From Eutreptiella sp. 'Long Island Sound 2002' (Eukaryota; Euglenozoa; Euglenophyceae; Eutreptiales; Eutreptiaceae), in contig OZ038392.1 of the NCBI GenBank assembly GCA_964036045.1, positions 34,423,330-34,487,329 of the forward strand: a stretch of 64,000 nucleotides of DNA. Direction: 5' to 3'. Shown here piece by piece: positions 25,066 to 34,989 of the stretch (position 1 is its first letter; each line of letters starts with the position of its first letter). The notes under the pieces were generated by a model. It was not told where the DNA came from. It worked only from the letters and a program-made list of their open reading frames with translations, and did no database searches. The translations under genes were made by a program, and so were the position numbers.

Positions 25066-25260
25066 GTGCGGTTGGCCCCTCTCGACTCCTGGTTGAGGGT
25101 TTTGGTTGCGATGCCCCGCCACTCCTGGCTGGGGTTCCCTGCCCGGTGTGGTGGGTGGTCCCTCGCCACTCCTGGCTGAGGGCCGTGGGCGTGATTCCCC
25201 GCCACTCCTGGCTGGGGTTTGCCGGCTGTGGTGTTGGGGGCTTGCGTGCCACTCCTGGCG

Positions 25261-25560
25261 GTTGGCCCAGGGGTGCTTTTCTCCTTGTCCCTGGTGTGTG
25301 TGTGTGTGTGTGGTGCGGTGTGGGTGGTGTGTGGGGTTTGTGTACGGTGTGGTTGCTGTGTGTGTGTGTGTCTGTGTGCGTGCGGTGTGTGGTTTGTGGG
25401 GTGTGTCCTACCTGGTTCGCTTCTCGTCGTCAGAACACGACTTGTTGGGCAAGGACAGAAATCAGAAAAAGAAAAAGGGTCCTGTAGATGTGTAGCAGTG
25501 ATGCGCGTCGTGCATGCATATCGTTTACATACCTCTCTTTTCCCCCTCCGTGCATCCCCT
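25261..25560. other. TG-rich interval without a recognised gene
   Basis: TGTG-rich low-complexity DNA (25290-25400), then a short unique stretch leading into the 25.56 kb tandem repeat. No supported gene. Confidence 0.5.
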
Positions 25561-26547
25561 CATCTTGTGCATCCCCTATAGAGAGAGCGTGTCGCTCCTT
25601 GACCTCGGCTCCGTCTTCTTGTACCTTGCGGACGCTTAGCCTTTAATGGTTTCCTGGTTGTGGTTGGTGTTTGTACGTTTGTGTATGGATGCGTGGTCTC
25701 TTTGGCGCCTCCCCCTCCTTTTGGAACCTTAACATACCTTGGTTTCCACACCTGTGCATGCATATGTAGCGGGGGTGGTGTGGGATGTATGGGTTTTTAA
25801 CATACTTGTTCGCCATACCATTGTTTTTTGGGCGGTAACTTGCAATACCTTGTGCATCCCCTCATCTTGTGCATCCCCTATAGAGAGAGCGTGGGCAAGG
25901 CCTCTCCTCTCCCCTTTTTTGATTTTTTGACCTTGTCTCAGTCTTCTTGTATCTTGCGCGCGCTTTGCGTTTTATGGTTTCTTGGGCGTGGTGTGCGCCC
26001 TTCTTCGCAACCCCACCCCATTCCCAACTCAACATACCTTGGTTTCCACACCTATGCATACGTAGCGGGGGTGGTGTGGTGTGGGTTGTATGGGTTCTTA
26101 ACATGCTTGTTCGCCATACCATTGCTCTTTGGGCATCCCCTATAGAGAGAGCGTGTGCGTGTTTTTTCTCCATACCATGCCCCTTCTTGACCTTGTCTCC
26201 GTCTTCTTGTACCTTGCCGGCGCTTGGCCTCTTATGGCTTCTTGGGCGTGGTGCGTGTTTATACGTTTGCGTATGTATGCGTGGTCCCTTTGGCACCCTC
26301 CTTCGCAAACTTAACATACCTTGTTTTTCACACCTATGCGTACGTAGCGGGGGTGGTGTGGGGTGTATGGGTTCTTAACATACTTGTTGGGTCGTTTTAC
26401 CGTGGTCTGTGGCCATCCCATACCCTTTGCTTTTTTTTATCTTGACCTTGTCTCCGTCTTCTTGCACCTTGTGGGCGCTTGGTGTCTATGGACAAATGGG
26501 GATACAGGCGTGGTTCGTGTATGTATGCATGTTTTTCGACGTGCGCG
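25560..26547. repeat. Tandem repeat of about 250-325 bp, four units
   Basis: Each unit carries GCATCCCCTATAGAGAGAGC, then a CTTGTCTCCGTCTTCTTGTA box (near 25610, 25931, 26190 and 26443), a GGCTTCTTGGGCGTGG-type stretch, AACATACCTTG, and a TAGCGGGGGTGGTGTGG box. Spacing shrinks from about 325 to about 250 bp. No coding frame persists across units. LINE-C is inserted in the last unit, and matching sequence resumes at 35035. Confidence 0.75.
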
Positions 26548-26565
26548 GTTGTTTCGTTGTTCGTT
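26548..26565. repeat. Target-site duplication of LINE-C, left copy
   Basis: GTTGTTTCGTTGTTCGTT (18 bp) is repeated exactly at 35017-35034. The sequence between them is LINE-C, and joining the outer flanks rebuilds a unit of the local tandem repeat. Confidence 0.9.
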
Positions 26566-26952
26566 TTTGCACTGAACGGCGCCTTTTGTGGCTGGCCAGG
26601 CCGGGGAGAAAGGCTCTTGCGCGCCAAGCTTTTTTGGGGAGGGGCGGGAGCCCGAAATCAAGTTCAATCGCGGGCTGAGTACCGCTGCACGTTGCTGTCC
26701 TCGTCTGCTTCATCTCAAAGAGACTTGGCAGCCCCGTTATAGACAACCGCAGGCCGGGGTCTCCGCTTGATACCCGAAGGCGGTGTGGTTGCGGATTGGG
26801 GGTTAGAGCATGACGGCTTGAGCACGGGGGGTGGCTTGGGGGAGGGATTCATTTGCAGAAGTGACTGGTGAGTGCCAGTGTGGTAGTACTGATTGATCGC
26901 GCCGCTAGGGCTGTCGAGGGTCGGCGTGAGAAAATGTGTAAGTGTGGCTTTT
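26566..26952 (-). other. LINE-C 3' UTR
   Basis: Non-coding sequence after the ORF2 stop. The minus strand ends ...GTGCAAA against the target duplication, whose first bases add two more A, so the tail is a run of about five A. No strong structure was noted by eye. It would be the region recognised by the element's RT during target-primed synthesis. Confidence 0.7.
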
Positions 26953-29900
26953 TCAAAGAGATGACACGTTGGACGAGTGTGAGGACGATTGTGAGTTTGT
27001 ACTCGCGGGGGAGGGGGGGGCTGGTGCGAAGTACCTTGTTATGCGAGGAGAAGGGGCGGAAATGGGGGCGGAGGCGGCGAGGGGGGGTGCTGGTCTAGGG
27101 GGGGGGGGGAGGTTGAACATGTCCCTGATTGTGAGCGGCCGTTTGGGGGGCGGAGGCTCTGGCTGGGGTTGACTTGCGGTACCGCGTTTCAGTGATAGAG
27201 GCCGGACGGGCCTTGGGGGCTGGCGGCCGTGTTTTCGAGTTTTGGTGTGTGCCGCAGGAGATGGGGGGCGGGGGCGTTTTGGGGGCTTGTGTGCAACTTT
27301 GTCCGGGAGGGGGGGGGGAGGGTGGTAGGCGGGGGGGGGGCGTTGTTGGGCGGTGTGCGACGTGCTGTAGGGCGACCAGGGGCGTCCCCATGAGTTGGGG
27401 CCCGTAGGGGGGGTGAGCGGGGCTGGGGGGGGGTGGTCTTTTAGCCATTCCAGCGTGCGGTATAGGGCGCTGAGGAGCAGGGGAACACGATCCTTCAGGG
27501 CGAGTGTTAAGTCGTGACAGTGTGCTGGTTTTCTTCGGCCGGAGGGGGGGGTTGTGAGTTTGGTGTACAGCGTCATGGGAACAAGCCCTCGGACGAAATT
27601 GCGTCTCTCCCCCACGTGTGTGGTCGCGGACCACCATTGGGACACCACCGTGGTGAAGGGGGGGCGCCAGCATTGAATGTAGGATTGGACCAGGTGTTCG
27701 CACGTTGGGCAGTGTGAGACGAAAGAGATAACATCCATCGGGTGCGGGTCGGGGCAAGCGTGGCAATGGCGAGGGCGCAAGTCGTCGTGGAAAGCAAATG
27801 GCGCCATGTTGAAATTTCCGGAGGACCATTTGAAAGGGAGGCCTTTGAACCACGAAGTGTGATTGTAAAAATGGAAGCTGGACGGTGCGTGGATGTTTTC
27901 GTGTTTGTGGCGAGGGAGGAGATGCTTGATTGAGGTTGTAGTCAATTTGTGTATGACTGGGAGGGGGCCCCTGGATATGCACCCTATCGGGGGGGGGGGA
28001 AGGAGGGAGGGGTCCCAGACCATCACGTGGGCGGCCCACTTTGAGTAAGCATCTGAGATTTCATTCCCCACGAACCCGGCGTGCCCCTTGATCCACCCCC
28101 AACCCTGGATCATCCCTGGGCGTAGGGAGGCCTGGATGGACTGGAGAGAGGATTCCCACGTGCCGGCTGGCGAGCGTGATGGGAGGCCTGGGGGGGTGTT
28201 CGGAGAGAGAACAGTGATAACGTGGAGGTTGTCCCCTAGCACGGCGAAGGTGAGGTGCGGGTGAGATGCAAGGGCCCACCGTAGGAACATAATAGCGGCC
28301 CAGAACTCCGATCCCTCTGATGACTGGTACGGGGACGTTTGGCACAGTACCCATCTGGAGCCATTTGGAAAAAACAGGGTGGCCGCCGATCCGTAGCCCA
28401 AGGCGCCCGCTGAGCCATCCAAGTACACCCATGTCGTGCCGGGGGACGATGCGAGGAGGAGGGCAAGGGCTGCTTCACAACCCCATTCTTCGAGGTCGTC
28501 GGGGTCAAGGGAGTGAGGTTCATCTGGGAGCCGGTACAGCTCGCCATGCAGTGACGAGTCGAGTAGGACCCCGCTGTATGGCCCGGGGGGGGGGTTGAGG
28601 ATGTACTTTTGAGGGTGAAGAAGGGGGGGGGTGAGCAGTTCGTGGCGCCCCGCCAGTTGAGGGAGGACAGAAATGGCTGGGTTTTGAAAGGTGTATTCTT
28701 TCTCGTTGCGGTGGAGACCGGGGTTTTTGATGGTGTGGGTGGTGCCGTCCGAAAACTGGAGTGTGGCCGATTCTGAGTGCACTTCCGTGACTGTACCTAG
28801 GTGGAACCCCAGGTCCTGGGGCGTCCGTTTTAATCTGTTGCCGAACTTGCTGTATTGTGGTGCCGGCTTGGTGGCTAGGAACCGGACCTGGACTTTTTCT
28901 TTTGGGAGGAAAAGGGAGGGGGGGCAGGAGGCCCAGAGGCCGGTGCTGTGGTATCGGAAGCCTATGGCGTGGCATGCGTCCATGATGGTGTCTTGGATTG
29001 GGTTGCGTGTGGTGGAGAGCATTGCTTCGGAAAAAGATTCGTTTGTCGAGGCCGGGCCGTCTCCGTTGAGGTACCTTATTGCGGTGTTTACCAGGGCCAT
29101 GCAAATTGAAAAAGTGAAGTGGCGGAGTCCTAAGCCTCCCTGGTGGCGAGGGGTGTAGCGGGCCTTAGGGGAGACGAGGCGGGAGATCCTGTTGGCTCTG
29201 TCCGGGGAGGGGTCATGCGCAACATTTTGCCAGATCATGGCCTGAAGGGCCCCCAACTCGTTCAGGGCCAGAGGGTGTGCCATGAGGCGGTAGGAAAGAA
29301 TAGGGATGAGTTGGACGTTCACCAAGAGAATGTATTCCGAAAGGGTGAGCTGGAGGGGTTGGAGGGTTGTGAAAAATGAGCGTATTTCCGACTTGGCCAA
29401 TGCCAGTGTTTGTGCCTCATGGTTGGCGGTGAAGATGTATACCCCTAGGTATTTGTAGCAATTGTGTGGTTGCCCCGTCTTTTGGTTTGTTGTCGACAGG
29501 GGGGTGCCCGAGGGGGAGGTGAAGGTTCTGGGGGGAGCTGCTCCCATAGCGTGGATCTCGGTTTTGCTGAGGTTAAGGTCTAGACCCCACTCCCTGGCGA
29601 CCGTGTCGAAGAAGTTTAAAACTTGCTGTATGCGGTCCCCATTCTCTGATCGATAGAGGAGGTCGTCAACAAAGGCGTGGCCCGATTCGTGTGGGGAGGG
29701 GGGTGCAGTGACGTGGGACGGCAAGGCGAAGAGGAGCACATTCAGGTAGAGGCAGAAAAGGATTGGTGACATGGGGCATCCTTGCCGAACGCCTCTGGTT
29801 TGCAGGTGTGAGGAGTGGGTTTGACCTGACACCACTGGGAAGTCGCGAGGGGCACGGTACAAGGATTGAATGAGGTTTACAAGGGGCGTAGGAAAGTTCA

Positions 29901-31866
29901 GGCGGGATAGAACTGTGAAGAGGGTGGTGTGGGGGACGGAGTTAAAAGCCTTATTGAAATCAATGTAGAGGCTGTAGCTACCGACCGATTCCCGAAACGT
30001 GGATAAGAGGTTGAAAATGTGGTCCTGGCATCTGCGGTTCGGAAGCCCGCCGAACTGGGTGGGGTGTATGATGGAATGTTCAATGGCCGCTGCCAGTAGC
30101 TCTCGGTTGGCGTGTGTTGCAATTATTTTGTAAACGCTGTTCAGCAAGGCTATAGGCCTGTAATTTACCGGGTTCATCACGTCCCCTTTCTTAAAAAGCA
30201 AGATAATGTTGGCTTCGAGCCATTTCTCGGGCAACGGCCGGTGGAGGTAGTAGTTGCATACCGTCCAAATGAATTGTTGGATAGGGGGGGGGGAGACGTG
30301 CAAAGTGTAGTTGTTTGTGAAGTCCCGCCCCCCCGCCTTGTTGGGCTTGGACCTCTTAAGCGTGTTGCGTAACGATTCCCAGGTAATGTCAGGGAGGAGG
30401 CCGTGTTTTGTGGGTTCGGGGCAGGCGGGGGAGTGTGCGAGTAGGCGATCCACTAGAGTGTTCGGCGGTGCGTATTCGAGGCTGCCCCCCAGGGTGAGGA
30501 GTGTAGAAGAGAAAATAGAGCCCACTTCTTTGGGGGTGGAGACGAGCTGTGTGGTGCCCGGGCGCTTCAGTGTTATTTCACCTCGTTCCACGGGGTTGAG
30601 CGCCTCGTTGATGGTGCGTTTGATCCTAGTTTTCCTCACTAGGCACCGATGGATGTTGGTGGTTGCGGCCTTGTTCACTTTGGTTTCCCACTCCTTGACG
30701 AGTTTGTTGAGTGTGTCCATGGAAGCGGGGTAGTTGGGATGGCTGGGGGGGGGCAGGGTTTGCAGGGACTCTTTGATTTTCTTTACCAGAGCCGAGGAGG
30801 TAGGGCGTGACGGCGTGGTGATACTGTGGTAGCTGGTCGCCACTTCCTCCAGCACGACGTCTGTGAAAAGCTCGATGTCCGCCGAGGACAAGGACCCAAA
30901 GCGGGGGAGGGTAGACTCGCACCACCGCGCCAGGGGGGCAAGGGAGTCGTGGTGCTTGGAGCGTTCCCGCTCCGTCAGTTTTCGGAAAACTTTCCTCTTA
31001 GTTGTGGGAGCTTCGGTAAAAGGGTGAGGGGGGACTTGAGAGGTGTACGTGACTGGGTGGTGGTCTGACGTTTTGTCGTCGGTTTGGATGGTTGCAGAGG
31101 TGGGGGCAAAAAATTCCGAGGCCGCCGGGGAGAGCAAAATATGGTCAAGGCGGCTACTGCTTGCCCTGTACGGGGTGGGGTATCGGGAGAAGGACCGCTC
31201 GGTCGGGTGAAAGTGCCGAAAGGTATCGATGAGGCGCGGCGGGTCGCTCGTGATCTGTCTGCGAAGCCACGGCCATTCGTTGTCCGTTTGGAGGTTCGAT
31301 CCGTCTAGTTCAGGGCACATTATGCAATTGGTGTCCCCACCGAGGACGTGGTTAGGATACTGATGCATGAGTGGCCGTAGGATGTTTTCAATTTTTGAGC
31401 GGTGGACGTCCGTGCTTGGGGCGTATACCGAGACCAGCAAGGTGGGCGGGGCCCCCGGGAGAGTGAGAACGGCTGCCGCCAGCATCCCTTCTGTATCTAG
31501 TCGGGGAAGGGGGGTAACGAAGCGGGAGAGCCGGGGGGAACAGACCAAGACGGAACCATGCTCGCCTCTGGAGTGTTTGTCTTGGCTGATATTCGAAACG
31601 ATGGTGGCTTTAGTGCCCGAACCGTAGGCGTATACGTGGGGGAGGATGGGGGCGTGATTGATTTCTTGGAGGAAGAGGATGTCGAAGTCGTTCTTGAGGT
31701 GTCGGAGAATTTGGCTGCTCACTATGGGTTTCTTCTGCAAGTTGTGGGATAGAAACCGCAGTTCTGAAGGGAGGGGTATGGGGGGGCGGTGAGGCCGTTG
31801 GTAACCCTTCCGTAGGCGCGTTTTGGATCTCGGGGGGGGCGGGATAGGGGGGGGCTGGGGGGGCAC
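26953..31866 (-). CDS. LINE-C ORF2: APE endonuclease, reverse transcriptase, RNase H, Cys/His segment
   Basis: The frame of 1637 residues is uninterrupted. Endonuclease spans about 36-275: SHNLQ, LFLQEIN (E68), LGGDTN (D178), RLDHIL (D241), TSDHHPV (S267-H269). RT spans about 550-800: YIDFNKAF (D636), GVRQGCPMSP, AFVDDL (D734-D735). RNase H spans about 1145-1280: YLDGS (D1150), SEFWA (E1187), GDNLH (D1212) and WIKGHAGFVGNEISDA (D1272). A Cys/His cluster follows (CHACPDPH...HCPTC, about 1368-1389), then a Pro-rich tail. It should nick the target and reverse-transcribe the element RNA; RNase H would remove the template. The first codon shown is GTG. The frame stays open upstream to about 32003 with no nearby ATG, so the start is uncertain and may rely on reinitiation after ORF1. 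Confidence 0.92.
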   Translation of the reverse strand: MPPQPPPIPPPPRSKTRLRKGYQRPHRPPIPLPSELRFLSHNLQKKPIVSSQILRHLKNDFDILFLQEINHAPILPHVYAYGSGTKATIVSNISQDKHSRGEHGSVLVCSPRLSRFVTPLPRLDTEGMLAAAVLTLPGAPPTLLVSVYAPSTDVHRSKIENILRPLMHQYPNHVLGGDTNCIMCPELDGSNLQTDNEWPWLRRQITSDPPRLIDTFRHFHPTERSFSRYPTPYRASSSRLDHILLSPAASEFFAPTSATIQTDDKTSDHHPVTYTSQVPPHPFTEAPTTKRKVFRKLTERERSKHHDSLAPLARWCESTLPRFGSLSSADIELFTDVVLEEVATSYHSITTPSRPTSSALVKKIKESLQTLPPPSHPNYPASMDTLNKLVKEWETKVNKAATTNIHRCLVRKTRIKRTINEALNPVERGEITLKRPGTTQLVSTPKEVGSIFSSTLLTLGGSLEYAPPNTLVDRLLAHSPACPEPTKHGLLPDITWESLRNTLKRSKPNKAGGRDFTNNYTLHVSPPPIQQFIWTVCNYYLHRPLPEKWLEANIILLFKKGDVMNPVNYRPIALLNSVYKIIATHANRELLAAAIEHSIIHPTQFGGLPNRRCQDHIFNLLSTFRESVGSYSLYIDFNKAFNSVPHTTLFTVLSRLNFPTPLVNLIQSLYRAPRDFPVVSGQTHSSHLQTRGVRQGCPMSPILFCLYLNVLLFALPSHVTAPPSPHESGHAFVDDLLYRSENGDRIQQVLNFFDTVAREWGLDLNLSKTEIHAMGAAPPRTFTSPSGTPLSTTNQKTGQPHNCYKYLGVYIFTANHEAQTLALAKSEIRSFFTTLQPLQLTLSEYILLVNVQLIPILSYRLMAHPLALNELGALQAMIWQNVAHDPSPDRANRISRLVSPKARYTPRHQGGLGLRHFTFSICMALVNTAIRYLNGDGPASTNESFSEAMLSTTRNPIQDTIMDACHAIGFRYHSTGLWASCPPSLFLPKEKVQVRFLATKPAPQYSKFGNRLKRTPQDLGFHLGTVTEVHSESATLQFSDGTTHTIKNPGLHRNEKEYTFQNPAISVLPQLAGRHELLTPPLLHPQKYILNPPPGPYSGVLLDSSLHGELYRLPDEPHSLDPDDLEEWGCEAALALLLASSPGTTWVYLDGSAGALGYGSAATLFFPNGSRWVLCQTSPYQSSEGSEFWAAIMFLRWALASHPHLTFAVLGDNLHVITVLSPNTPPGLPSRSPAGTWESSLQSIQASLRPGMIQGWGWIKGHAGFVGNEISDAYSKWAAHVMVWDPSLLPPPPIGCISRGPLPVIHKLTTTSIKHLLPRHKHENIHAPSSFHFYNHTSWFKGLPFKWSSGNFNMAPFAFHDDLRPRHCHACPDPHPMDVISFVSHCPTCEHLVQSYIQCWRPPFTTVVSQWWSATTHVGERRNFVRGLVPMTLYTKLTTPPSGRRKPAHCHDLTLALKDRVPLLLSALYRTLEWLKDHPPPAPLTPPTGPNSWGRPWSPYSTSHTAQQRPPPAYHPPPPLPDKVAHKPPKRPRPPSPAAHTKTRKHGRQPPRPVRPLSLKRGTASQPQPEPPPPKRPLTIRDMFNLPPPPRPAPPLAASAPISAPSPRITRYFAPAPPSPASTNSQSSSHSSNVSSL

Positions 31867-32083
31867 TGGGGAGCCGGGTTGGCTGGGCTGGCTAAGGCAA
31901 AGAAAGTGCTGAATTTGGTCGGCCGGTATCCCGGCCGAGGTGAGCTCGTCGTCTAGCCCCTTGCCTGTGATGGTGGAAGCCGTGACTGGGCCGGTGGTTC
32001 ACTGAATCTTGGCCCTTTTGTGTTCAGGTAGAGGGGGCTGGACAGTGCAGGAGGCGGGTACCCGGCCCTCTGGCTTTCGTGGG

Positions 32084-34795
32084 TTAGCTTGCCTGTGGTA
32101 TGTGTCGGAGGATTAGAGCGAGGCGAGGGACGGTACGAGGGACGGTTAGCCCAAACACTTCGTCTTCTCTCCGTCGAGGTATACCGTGGTGCCACTCATG
32201 GCGTGCGGCCCCCGTGAGGACCAGGAGAGAGCGGGCAAACAGGCGGATGCGAAAGGAGTCCCCGTTGGAGGGGTTCTTAAAGAACATTGTGGTGTCCGAT
32301 TGGGAACCAAAAATGGACACTGGGTCGCCTAGCAAGGGGTCGTCCCCGTGGTAGCCGATGCCCTCTCCCGGGAGATACATTGTGCCCGTGATTTGGTTGG
32401 GAGGAGGGTGTGAGAGGCCTAGCCGCTCCAGCGCGGCATTGTAGGTTTGGAGGATGGAGGAAAACTCTTCCGGGATGGGGGACGTGGCGGCGACTTTGCT
32501 CGGGCCGAGGTATGCGTGGCCGAAGTGTTGGACTGAGCGCCCGTGGTACTTCTCCCACGTGTTGTCGTGGAGAATCTTTTTTACCGTTTCCTCTTGGCTT
32601 TCGGAGAATACGTCGCGGACGTAATAAAAACCAGCGGGGAGGCGGGGGTCGATTTGAATATCCGAGGCGGGGGTGGGGGCACCGTGGTCGGGGGGTAGGA
32701 GGGTGGTCGCCTCGCCTCCTAGTGGAGCAAGCAGCGGGACGCTGGTCTCGGACATCTCTTCGATGCGGCTTGGTCCCGGCGTTGGCGTAGCGGCGCCGGC
32801 GTCCTCCGGTGCCGCGTTCCACTCGCTGATGCGCTCAGTCAGCCCCGTAGCGGGCCTTTCACGAAGGGCGGTGACAAGTTGGGACACGAAGGCCGTGGAC
32901 CCCAAGGCGGCTCCCGCTTGGAGGCGCTGCACTATGGGTTGCTCGTGCTCGGCCACATCCGGGTCTTGAGCGGGGAGGACCTTCTCGAGGGCGATGAGGT
33001 TGCGGTGTAGTGGGGCAAAGGCAGCGTCTCCATATTTGAAATCATGCGCTAGCAGCGCGGATTCTCCTTTTTCGTAGACCACGAGGTAGGCTTGTTGGTG
33101 TTCGTAGGGAGGCCGCGTGGGCTCGAACGACACGTACGGGCCAAGAAACCCCGCTTGGACGCGCAAGTCGAGAGCGTGCGCCGATCTTGGGGCCACTAGG
33201 AGCACGGCGGTCTTCGGGGCCTTAGATGAGTCGTATGAGGGCGGGGCCGGCGTCGCGTGGGCTCGCTCGGGGGCGCCCGAAGGCGCGGACCTCGCGTTGC
33301 CGTCGGATCGTGACGAGAACCGCACTAATTGCCCATCTATGCCATGAAAGAGGACAATGCCGCATGAGTGGAAGAAGCGGATAGCTAACGTTTGGACACC
33401 GGTCTTCATGACGTCGCACGGCGCGTGAGTGGTGTCAATCGCCACTACCAAGGAATCTTTAGACCGGAACATCGCTCCTAGGGGCGGTGAGGCGCCCCGT
33501 CCACCGGGCAGGTTGGCGATCATCATGGTGAGCATTTCCGGAGCTTGTAGGTCTTTGTTTCTTTCCTTTCGGTCCCTAGCGATCACGGCTCGATACACTT
33601 CGGTAGTCGGCAAAGCGTGCATGTCCATTGCAAGGAGTTCTCCGGTGAGGAATTGGGCGCACTCTCGGACCTTAAACATGAGCTCGTCGGCAAAGCGAGA
33701 TGGGAGTTCCCAATCAAACCGGTAGTAGGCCCAATGCGGGCTCTCGGAAGGGACTATGTGGCCAAACGGGTAGTAGGCATTTTTGGTGTTCACCGATACG
33801 TTTGCTAGCGCGGGGACAAACATTTCGTTCATTAACTTCATGAAAGCACGGGCGTCTCCAATTTTGCGTTGCCTTGGTTTAGTTTTATCTCTCTCTTCCG
33901 GCGGTGAAGGCTCAATGTGATCAAGGAATTCTATGCTCACCTCAAAACGTAGTGTTTTGTGCAACCGGAGGTCTCGCACCGTTGGATGGGCGTGCTTGGC
34001 GGCGAAGCGGAAAGGTTCAAACTTAAAATTGATGTCTTCATATCGGCACCCGTCAAAGGAAGAGGTGTTTAGGAGCAAGGCAACATACGGCATCGTTTGA
34101 TGGCCGCTCGTGCGGAACTCGTAGGAGTCTTTGCCGTCCCTTTTGACCTTGTAGGCGTCCCGGAGTTGCGCCCCGTGCATACATATCACGCTAGAAATGT
34201 ACGGAAGAAGAGGAAAAAGGGCGGAAGTTGAGCCTAGCATGCGAAAGGTGGCGGCAACCACTTGAGCGTCCCACGCCGGAATAACGAACCATCCTTTGAG
34301 GTCTTTGTTCTCTTCTTTGGCTTTATCTAGCACGGTTCTTAATTGTTTAGCCCACGGGGTGGCGGTGGGTGGAGACTCCTTGGCTTCGGCTTGGGAATAG
34401 TCCAACTCATACGGCTTTAGGTAGAAACGCTTGTGCTTGAACAAAAGCTTTTCGAGCTCGTTGTAGTTATTGTGCGCAACGGAAGAGACCCTACCTCGAT
34501 CTAGAATTTCCGTGGAGTTGCTCCCAACGAAGGCGGATTGAATATCGGTGCCTTCCACATCCAGGTAAAACTCGGAGTAGTCTTGTAGTCGGCGGTAGAC
34601 TTCGGGAACGAAAATGCGTTGGCGTGTGTCAAATATTTTGCCCTCAATGGCTTCAAGTTGGCGTGACGGAAAGCGTGTTTGCAACGGCGAATTTGAGGCT
34701 TGGTGTTTTTGAAAGAGGTGTGACGGAGAATAGTTGAATAGCGTTGAAAGGCCATCATCGGCGGCTTTGGAGCTTCCAAATAGGGTGAAATTCAT
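32084..34795 (-). CDS. LINE-C ORF1: unrecognised N-terminal region plus C-terminal AlkB-like dioxygenase
   Basis: From the ATG at 34795 (MNFTLFGSS) the frame gives 903 residues. It is also open upstream through the spliced leader, but only with a GTG, so the ATG is the better start. Residues 1 to about 715 contain no family I recognise; a Pro/Ala/Thr-rich linker precedes the final domain. Residues about 722-903 fit AlkB: a TMYLPGEGIGYHGDD segment gives the HxD iron ligands (H816, D818), HEWHHGIP gives the distal His (H870), and RLALILR gives two Arg six apart (R891, R897). This is the spacing of the Arg pair in E. coli AlkB. AlkB enzymes remove alkyl groups from nucleic-acid bases using 2-oxoglutarate and Fe(II). 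In a LINE it could demethylate or repair the element RNA. That role is inference. Confidence 0.88.
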   Translation of the reverse strand: MNFTLFGSSKAADDGLSTLFNYSPSHLFQKHQASNSPLQTRFPSRQLEAIEGKIFDTRQRIFVPEVYRRLQDYSEFYLDVEGTDIQSAFVGSNSTEILDRGRVSSVAHNNYNELEKLLFKHKRFYLKPYELDYSQAEAKESPPTATPWAKQLRTVLDKAKEENKDLKGWFVIPAWDAQVVAATFRMLGSTSALFPLLPYISSVICMHGAQLRDAYKVKRDGKDSYEFRTSGHQTMPYVALLLNTSSFDGCRYEDINFKFEPFRFAAKHAHPTVRDLRLHKTLRFEVSIEFLDHIEPSPPEERDKTKPRQRKIGDARAFMKLMNEMFVPALANVSVNTKNAYYPFGHIVPSESPHWAYYRFDWELPSRFADELMFKVRECAQFLTGELLAMDMHALPTTEVYRAVIARDRKERNKDLQAPEMLTMMIANLPGGRGASPPLGAMFRSKDSLVVAIDTTHAPCDVMKTGVQTLAIRFFHSCGIVLFHGIDGQLVRFSSRSDGNARSAPSGAPERAHATPAPPSYDSSKAPKTAVLLVAPRSAHALDLRVQAGFLGPYVSFEPTRPPYEHQQAYLVVYEKGESALLAHDFKYGDAAFAPLHRNLIALEKVLPAQDPDVAEHEQPIVQRLQAGAALGSTAFVSQLVTALRERPATGLTERISEWNAAPEDAGAATPTPGPSRIEEMSETSVPLLAPLGGEATTLLPPDHGAPTPASDIQIDPRLPAGFYYVRDVFSESQEETVKKILHDNTWEKYHGRSVQHFGHAYLGPSKVAATSPIPEEFSSILQTYNAALERLGLSHPPPNQITGTMYLPGEGIGYHGDDPLLGDPVSIFGSQSDTTMFFKNPSNGDSFRIRLFARSLLVLTGAARHEWHHGIPRRREDEVFGLTVPRTVPRLALILRHIPQAS

Positions 34796-34989
34796 GGTGT
34801 TTTCGGGATGAACGAAAAGGTGGCTTGGCGTCAATTGAAAGATTGCGAGCGTGGATTTGAACTCGGGAATTGAGATGATGATTTGAAAACTGCGGGAAAG
34901 GCTCCAGAACTTGAACAGCCCAGGATTTTCTCCAATCACCGAATAGCCTGGACTACTGGTGGATCCATCAACAAAATGCTGAGGGTCAA

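Larger units (their letters stand above)
20072..25260 (-). mobile_element. Probable 5' extension of LINE-B, not present in LINE-A
   Basis: Composition and strand bias continue from LINE-B without a break: the minus strand is C/A-rich with Pro, Thr, His and Arg-rich open frames. The 13-mer CGCCACTCCTGGC recurs through the region (about 20345, 21556, 21927, then densely from 22800), giving SQEWRG on the minus strand. No conserved domain was recognised, and from sequence alone this could be a separate minisatellite-bearing repeat adjoining LINE-B. If it does belong to LINE-B, LINE-A is 5'-truncated at 2009 relative to it. Confidence 0.4.

Noticed and set aside
28000-31800. Several 75-150-residue plus-strand frames inside LINE-C
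   Set aside because: Shadows of ORF2, which is continuous on the minus strand and carries recognisable catalytic motifs.
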